Source: Flavobacteriaceae bacterium
Lineage (GTDB): Bacteria > Bacteroidota > Bacteroidia > UKL13-3
DNA length: 54,575 bases
Reading direction: 5' to 3'
NCBI GenBank assembly: GCA_009693575.1
Contig: SHWZ01000012.1
Coordinates: forward strand, 1-54,575
In this document: positions 51,001-54,575 of the stretch, piece by piece
How the letters are laid out: every line of letters begins with the position of its first letter
Position numbering within the stretch: position 1 is the stretch's first letter
Notes under the pieces: model-generated
The model's input: only the letters and a program-made list of their open reading frames with translations
What the model was told of the DNA's origin: nothing
The model's database searches: none
Made by a program: the position numbers and the translations under genes

Positions 51001-53152
51001 CTGCGGCACTTCCGGCCACAGTCACGCCATATGTCATTCCTCTATCCCAACGTTGCACACGATTGTTGTTGTGGTCGGCGATGTAAATTGTTTCATCAAA
51101 TTTTACACAAATTCCGGTAGGGCCTGAAAGTTTGCTGCTGTCAGTTCCGCTTGTACCCGCAGCACTTCCAGCCAATGTTACACCGTAGGTTTTTCCAGCA
51201 TCCCAACGAACAACTTTATTAGCTCCTGAGTCGGCTACATAAATATTGTTCCATCCGTCCACATATATGCCTACAGGCACATTCAGTTGATTGCTATCAT
51301 TGCCTTTGCTGCCATTTTTATCGCCAGCCTTGGTTTCGCCCCAAGGGTAGCCTGGCATCCACATCATTACCTTGGCATTGTTGCGGTCAGCTATGTATGT
51401 ATTACCCCAAATATCTATCGCTATACCACGAGGGCTGCTCAAGTAAGCACTATCAGTACCTGCTCTTCCAAAGGTATCACCAGCTATTTTGTATCCGAAT
51501 CCTATGGATTGACGGTAGTAAGTAGCAACTATGCTGCTTCCTCGCAGCCAGTCGAGCTTGGCTGTGGCTGAGTATCCAGTCATGTTTAGCGTTCCAAGCT
51601 GGCAAGTAGTGCCAGCTATATATGGAGAGTAAGGATAATCTACACGCACAACTATACCATTTGACCGTGGGTTGTTTGGATAATTACAAGCCACAGTATT
51701 GCTCATGATAACATATACTGTATCGTTATTGTATATGTTAGAAAGCTTAGCCGTACTATCTCCACTAGACACGGTGGTGCCACTGGCTTGCCAGGCTAAA
51801 CTATAGTTGCCGTTTGGTCCGCCATACTTCGCCGTTGATTGAAATTTAACCGTGTCGCCTAAGCAATAACTAGTGAATAAAGTACCCACCTTCAATTCTG
51901 GACATGGAGTCTCGGACTCATAAGCACCAATGTCGCTACGTCCATTCAGTATGCGAGGCTTACCGTCGAGTGCATCAGCCTGATAGCTGAAAAGGTAGCT
52001 GTCAACTCCATTGCCAAGCATTGGGGCTGCCATTTTAGATTTCAAGCCGTCATCATCAGTAGCCCATAGGCCATCGGTGCCAGTGTAGTTGGCCGAGTCC
52101 ACAAAAAACGGATTTGAGTTGATGATATTTATGGCATTTCCGCTTCCAGAATACCCACCTTCATAAACCATGTTCCTCAAAAAGAGAGTCGCACTATTAT
52201 CCCTAGATACATCGGTTCCAGGGTTATTTGCTGATATACTGTTTCTTAAGTAAATAGTTCCACTTCTAGCATACAATGTTGAGCCTGCATTACCTCCCGA
52301 GCTGGTAGGAGAAGTGTTCAAGGTGCTTGTGATATTGTTTACATAAATAGCTCCCTTCACACCGCGGAGGTACATGCCTCCACCCCTTGATGAAGCATTA
52401 TTCCCCACAAACACACAATTACTTATTTCCCCTCTAGCAATTCCATTGTTGCTACCCGCATCAGCCCTCATACATATTCCGCCACCACTAGCCGATGAGT
52501 TGTTTTGGAATACACAATTAGAAATGATGGATGAAACTTGTCCATCGCTAGTTCCCAAGTCACAGAATCCTCCTCCATTGGTCGAAGCATAATTGTCTTT
52601 AAATATGCAATGCCATACCTGTATAGAGCTCACATTACCACTACCAACTCCATTGTTCAACACCCCACCGCCATTATCGCGGTTGCTACCACTGCCGTTC
52701 GCATACCCATACTGGATATAGAGCCCGTCAATCAAGGTCGATGTGTCAAGCGAAGCGGCATATATCACATGATAGTTATTGTCTGAACTACTTCCGGCAC
52801 TACCTATGTCACCGCTGAAAATGGTGGCATTTTTCTGCCATTTGCGGCTAGCCCATGTTGTGTCACTGCTGCTAAATCCGCCGAAAAGCTTAATCCCATT
52901 AGTAAGTCTGAATGAGGAGTCTCTATCACCATCAGGAAGGTAGGTACCTTCGGCTATCCAGAAGGTGTCACCTGTTGTTGCATTTCGCACATCAATTCTA
53001 AATGCACTGTCATTCATGGCGTTGGCCCAGCTCGTGCCGGTCTTGTTGCCGGCCCCCGTCACGGTTACACGTTTGATTGATTGTGCATTCAGGCTGAGTG
53101 CCAGTAAGAAAAGCACAGCAAGGCTGGCTACTCGTTTTTGTAAAACTATCAT
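48074..53152 (-). CDS. Giant type IX-secreted protein: beta-helix, six NHL repeats, Ig-like array, sorting domain
   Basis: This is a 1692-aa surface or secreted protein with signal peptide MIVLQKRVASLAVLFLLALS. Residues ~25-415 form a Pmp-like right-handed beta-helix (CVFQNNSSASGGGICMRAD, NCVFVGNNASSRGGGMYLRG). An Ig-like linker follows, then six NHL repeats (~557-864), each with a PxGIxVD/NNRVQKW-type blade, such as KLDKPFGLVLDHTGDVYVSD. Then about eight to nine Ig-like repeats of ~79 residues (CxGDS...YQWxxxGxxIxGAT...SGxYTVxVTNSNxC). The end is a type A type IX sorting domain (SIIPNPSSGIFSM, then LYDMAGRL and YLLTIISGGQLSNHKLVKE). It should be exported via SprA and retained or processed at the surface. 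Probable adhesin; no enzyme site seen. Confidence 0.92.
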   Translation of the reverse strand: MIVLQKRVASLAVLFLLALSLNAQSIKRVTVTGAGNKTGTSWANAMNDSAFRIDVRNATTGDTFWIAEGTYLPDGDRDSSFRLTNGIKLFGGFSSSDTTWASRKWQKNATIFSGDIGSAGSSSDNNYHVIYAASLDTSTLIDGLYIQYGYANGSGSNRDNGGGVLNNGVGSGNVSSIQVWHCIFKDNYASTNGGGFCDLGTSDGQVSSIISNCVFQNNSSASGGGICMRADAGSNNGIARGEISNCVFVGNNASSRGGGMYLRGVKGAIYVNNITSTLNTSPTSSGGNAGSTLYARSGTIYLRNSISANNPGTDVSRDNSATLFLRNMVYEGGYSGSGNAINIINSNPFFVDSANYTGTDGLWATDDDGLKSKMAAPMLGNGVDSYLFSYQADALDGKPRILNGRSDIGAYESETPCPELKVGTLFTSYCLGDTVKFQSTAKYGGPNGNYSLAWQASGTTVSSGDSTAKLSNIYNNDTVYVIMSNTVACNYPNNPRSNGIVVRVDYPYSPYIAGTTCQLGTLNMTGYSATAKLDWLRGSSIVATYYRQSIGFGYKIAGDTFGRAGTDSAYLSSPRGIAIDIWGNTYIADRNNAKVMMWMPGYPWGETKAGDKNGSKGNDSNQLNVPVGIYVDGWNNIYVADSGANKVVRWDAGKTYGVTLAGSAAGTSGTDSSKLSGPTGICVKFDETIYIADHNNNRVQRWDRGMTYGVTVAGSAAGTSGSDSSKLNAPTSVWVDDAGNVYVSDSKNNRIQKWMKDSSYGTTVVGMANGASGTDSVHLNYPTDFVIEKTGTIHVVDQGNNRVQKYFVGNNWGQTVAGSKAGTAGSDSSKLDKPFGLVLDHTGDVYVSDQNNNRVQKWYQEFTMNDYVPDSAGNYTAVMTTTYGCASASNTETINPAYIPSVTITPTASNICTGTSVTFNAATINGGTPTFTWKKNGTTVGGNDSTYTDNTLSHGDIIVCYMKSTVGCATPQTVSDTIIMGVYSVPSASISAGGATTICSSDSVMLMAGTNAAYTYQWYLGGVAINGATDSMYAAKSAGDYTVEVTNPGGCDSLSNTISVLVKTGVNATISYTGSITFCQGDSIVLSGNSGNNYTYQWWMNGSAINGATNIDYTAMNSGDYTVAITDSTSCPVKATKVTVTASPLPSSTITASGNTAFCPSDSVTLMVTGATSYQWYLNGNSIANATDSMYIAKDSGSYTVMVTNANNCVSTSATAMAVTLYPVPTASIQANKTSICQGDSTMLMANIGNGLTYQWWMGSNAINGATSDMYYANASGDYAVQVSNSNGCMTTSSATTITVNSLPNATANATGSTTICQGDSLKIDATAGMSSYQWMMNGNNISGATSATYYANAAGTYTVMVTNSNNCSATSSAVSVSVNSLPTVTVTPASSTTFCQGGSVVLDATTGLTSYEWQLNGSTISGATAESYTANASGSYTVKVTGSNSCAVTSAATVVTANPLPTATIAGTNTSFCAGDSAKLDAGSGAGLSYQWMLAGNNIAGATASVIYTKASGSYTVMVTNSNPCSATSAAKAVTMNPIPTAPIISKVGNVLTSTVGSSYQWLKGGIIIPSATLQSYTATAHGSYTVQITDANGCKNTSLAIGLNVGLAGVSIDWNISIIPNPSSGIFSMQANGLTEVATITLYDMAGRLISSSQCTNGTSSFDISDKAAGVYLLTIISGGQLSNHKLVKE
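48540..50430. repeat. ~237-bp in-gene repeats coding Ig-like domains
   Basis: Seven to nine degenerate repeats of about 79 codons, with conserved CxGDS, YQW and SGxYTVxVTNSN segments. Divergent enough at DNA level to suggest ancient duplication. Confidence 0.7.
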
Positions 53153-53193
53153 TGGTACTATTTGTTAGTTATTTGGTTTTGTAAAAAAGTTTT

Positions 53194-53201
53194 CAAAGCT
53201 A
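53194..53201 (-). promoter_or_regulatory. TAnnTTTG element upstream of the giant exoprotein
   Basis: The minus strand reads TAGCTTTG, 41 nt before ATG 53152. The perfect palindrome GGCAATATTGCC at 53203-53214 lies just upstream, where a regulator could bind. Confidence 0.5.
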
Positions 53202-53329
53202 AGGCAATATTGCCCAATGGGAAAATGAAAAGATTTAGATAGACGAAGAAAATGCACATGGTTGCACCGTTAATTAAATTGGCTTTTTTGCAACTTTGTC
53301 TGTTTACATTTCTGCAAACCTTCAAGGGC

Positions 53330-53337
53330 TACCTTTG
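53330..53337 (+). promoter_or_regulatory. TAnnTTTG element upstream of rnr
   Basis: TACCTTTG lies 66 nt before the TTG start at 53404. No convincing -33 box. Confidence 0.45.
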
Positions 53338-53403
53338 CCTTCAAGTGACGGTTATTCTGGTAGCTTTCATTAAAAAACACACACATAACTCAAAATAAAT
53401 AAA

Positions 53404-54575
53404 TTGTCGAAACAACTCAAAAAATTTGTGGCCGCCTTGCAAGATAGCATTAGGCAAATGGCCAATAGCCCTTTCAACGCAAAACAGGTAGCATCCAAGA
53501 TCGGCGTGAAAGGCAAGGATGCCGAAATGATTCCTTTCCTGCTGGAACAGATGATGCATAGCGGTGAACTGAAAGAAGTGGATAAAGGCCGCTACCAAGC
53601 TGTGGCCGTGTCTCAAACCGTGCAAGGCCGCATGGACATCAATCTGAAAGGCAACGGCTACCTGATACCCGAAGACGGAACACCAGATGTGTTTATCTCA
53701 GCCGCTTTTCTGAACACTGCTCTCAACCGCGATACTGTGAAAGTACAATTGTTTGCAAGCCGGAATGCCGCCAAACCCGAAGGTGAAGTGACAGAGATAG
53801 TGGAACGCAACCGAATGAAATTTGTGGGCAGGCTGGATGTGGGTAAGCAGTTTGCATTCCTCATTCCTGACGACCGAAAAATGTACAAGGACATATTTGT
53901 TCCACTTGACAAACTAGGAGGTGCCAAGACTGGAGATAAGGTGTTGGCATTGATTACCGAATGGCCCGATGCTAAGAAAAGTCCTATGGGAGAAGTGCTG
54001 GAAGTGATGGGCCGGCCGGGCTTACACGAAACAGAGATGAACGCAATCGTGGCCGAGTTTGGGTTCGACTCCAAGTTTGCCCCCGAGATAGAAAAGGAAG
54101 CAGAAAAGATTTCATTTGAAATACCAAAAGAAGATATAAAAGGTAGAAGGGACTTTCGAGATATTCTCACCTTCACCATCGACCCCGAAGATGCTAAAGA
54201 CTTTGATGATGCCATTTCATACAATCCATTGCCCAACGGACATTTGGAAGTGGGGGTACACATTGCCGATGTATCGCATTATGTACGCGAAAACAGCCCG
54301 CTCGACAAAGAAGCATACCGCCGGGCTACGTCTGTTTATTTGGTGGATCGCACTATACCCATGCTACCCGAAAAACTGAGTAATGGGGTTTGCAGCCTTC
54401 GGCCAAATGAAGACAAGCTCACATTCTCAGCCGTATTTGAATTAGATGAGAATGGAAAAATTTACAGTGAGTGGTTTGGCAAAACGGTTATCCATAGCAA
54501 GAGGAGGTTCACCTACGAAGATGCACAGGAGCGGCTGGATAGCGGCGAAGGGGATTTGGCCAAGGAACTGAAAAC
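53404..54575 (+). CDS. rnr: Ribonuclease R (3' end beyond the window)
   Basis: The frame runs open from TTG 53404 to the last base of the window, ~390 codons of a protein usually ~700-800 aa. An in-frame stop at 53386-53388 bars a longer product, and TTG gives MSKQLKKFVAALQDSIRQM; ATG 53458 is the only early alternative. After a helix-turn-helix part and cold-shock domains (QGRMDINLKGNGYLIPEDG, RMKFVGRLDVGKQFAFLIPD) the RNB catalytic domain begins, with DPEDAKDFDDA near 260 holding the metal-binding Asp residues, then VHIADVSHYV. It degrades RNA 3' to 5', including structured RNA. The S1 domain would lie outside. Confidence 0.94.
   Translation, partial: MSKQLKKFVAALQDSIRQMANSPFNAKQVASKIGVKGKDAEMIPFLLEQMMHSGELKEVDKGRYQAVAVSQTVQGRMDINLKGNGYLIPEDGTPDVFISAAFLNTALNRDTVKVQLFASRNAAKPEGEVTEIVERNRMKFVGRLDVGKQFAFLIPDDRKMYKDIFVPLDKLGGAKTGDKVLALITEWPDAKKSPMGEVLEVMGRPGLHETEMNAIVAEFGFDSKFAPEIEKEAEKISFEIPKEDIKGRRDFRDILTFTIDPEDAKDFDDAISYNPLPNGHLEVGVHIADVSHYVRENSPLDKEAYRRATSVYLVDRTIPMLPEKLSNGVCSLRPNEDKLTFSAVFELDENGKIYSEWFGKTVIHSKRRFTYEDAQERLDSGEGDLAKELK

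Noticed and set aside
48074-53152. Ig-repeat array as mobile or phase-variable cassette
   Set aside because: The repeats are divergent, in frame and without terminal inverted repeats or recombinase genes.
1-54575. tRNA, rRNA, CRISPR or prophage loci
   Set aside because: Reading the intergenic regions gave no cloverleaf, rRNA signature, spacer array or phage structural gene cluster; a covariance-model scan would be decisive.

Overview
The window looks like chromosomal DNA of a Bacteroidota bacterium, probably from the Chitinophagales/Sphingobacteriales side. Evidence: a complete sprA (the giant type IX secretion translocon/gliding protein); cell-surface proteins with a type IX sorting domain or a gliding-type C-terminal domain; Bacteroidota-specific families (DUF4293, the Bacteroidota PspC-like protein, the R/G-rich pseudouridine synthase); many TAnnTTTG promoter elements just upstream of genes; and almost no Shine-Dalgarno sequences before start codons. 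I saw no tRNA, rRNA, CRISPR array, prophage or intact insertion sequence. The exact lineage is inference.

Layout. 1-4.1 kb: 3' part of an OmpA/thrombospondin-3-repeat protein, birA, pdhA and a membrane-anchored TPR protein. 4.2-10.1 kb, minus strand: SRPBCC protein, small unknown, EamA transporter, DUF4293 protein, an rRNA pseudouridine synthase with a long arginine-rich repeat tail, and a Wzx-like flippase. 10.4-22.2 kb, plus strand: ruvA-sprA, nadD, Xaa-Pro aminopeptidase, an ACMSD-type decarboxylase and a GNAT enzyme. 22.3-24.9 kb, minus: a Cys-rich lipoprotein, ribosomal protein L25 and an NHL-type lipoprotein. 25.3-31.5 kb: a 1127-aa lamin-tail-domain surface protein, DUF5808 and DUF1801 proteins, a PspC-like protein and an Asp-box (sialidase-fold) secreted protein. 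31.5-33.2 kb: a gene-free segment flanked by a 55-bp direct repeat, a LuxE/PaaK-like acyl transferase and a very acidic small protein. 33.4-40.3 kb: B12-binding mutase subunit, alkyltransferase-like protein, GH3/beta-lactamase fusion, guaA, a 58-aa ORF and cinA. 40.3-44.6 kb, minus: rlmN, prfB with a programmed +1 frameshift, an outer-membrane-type protein and udk. 44.6-48 kb: a DUF433 chimera, pepT and a glycosyltransferase. 48-53.2 kb, minus: a 1692-aa type IX-exported protein. 53.4 kb to the end: 5' part of rnr, cut by the window edge.

The window is mostly housekeeping genes mixed with cell-surface and secretion genes. SprA would be the outer-membrane channel through which the large surface proteins at 25-29 kb and 48-53 kb are exported. 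The tightest gene clusters are ruvA-sprA (5-nt gap, TTG start), mutase subunit-ATL-GH3/beta-lactamase (1- and 3-nt gaps) and DUF4293-EamA (1-nt gap). The least ordinary items are the DUF433 chimera, the duplicated 3' end of the acyl transferase, the three-frame-open arginine-rich repeat, the six-blade NHL plus Ig-array exoprotein, and the contrast between SD-free starts and a strong SD-like element inside prfB. I did not find a convincing multi-gene novel system such as a defence island or secondary-metabolite cluster.
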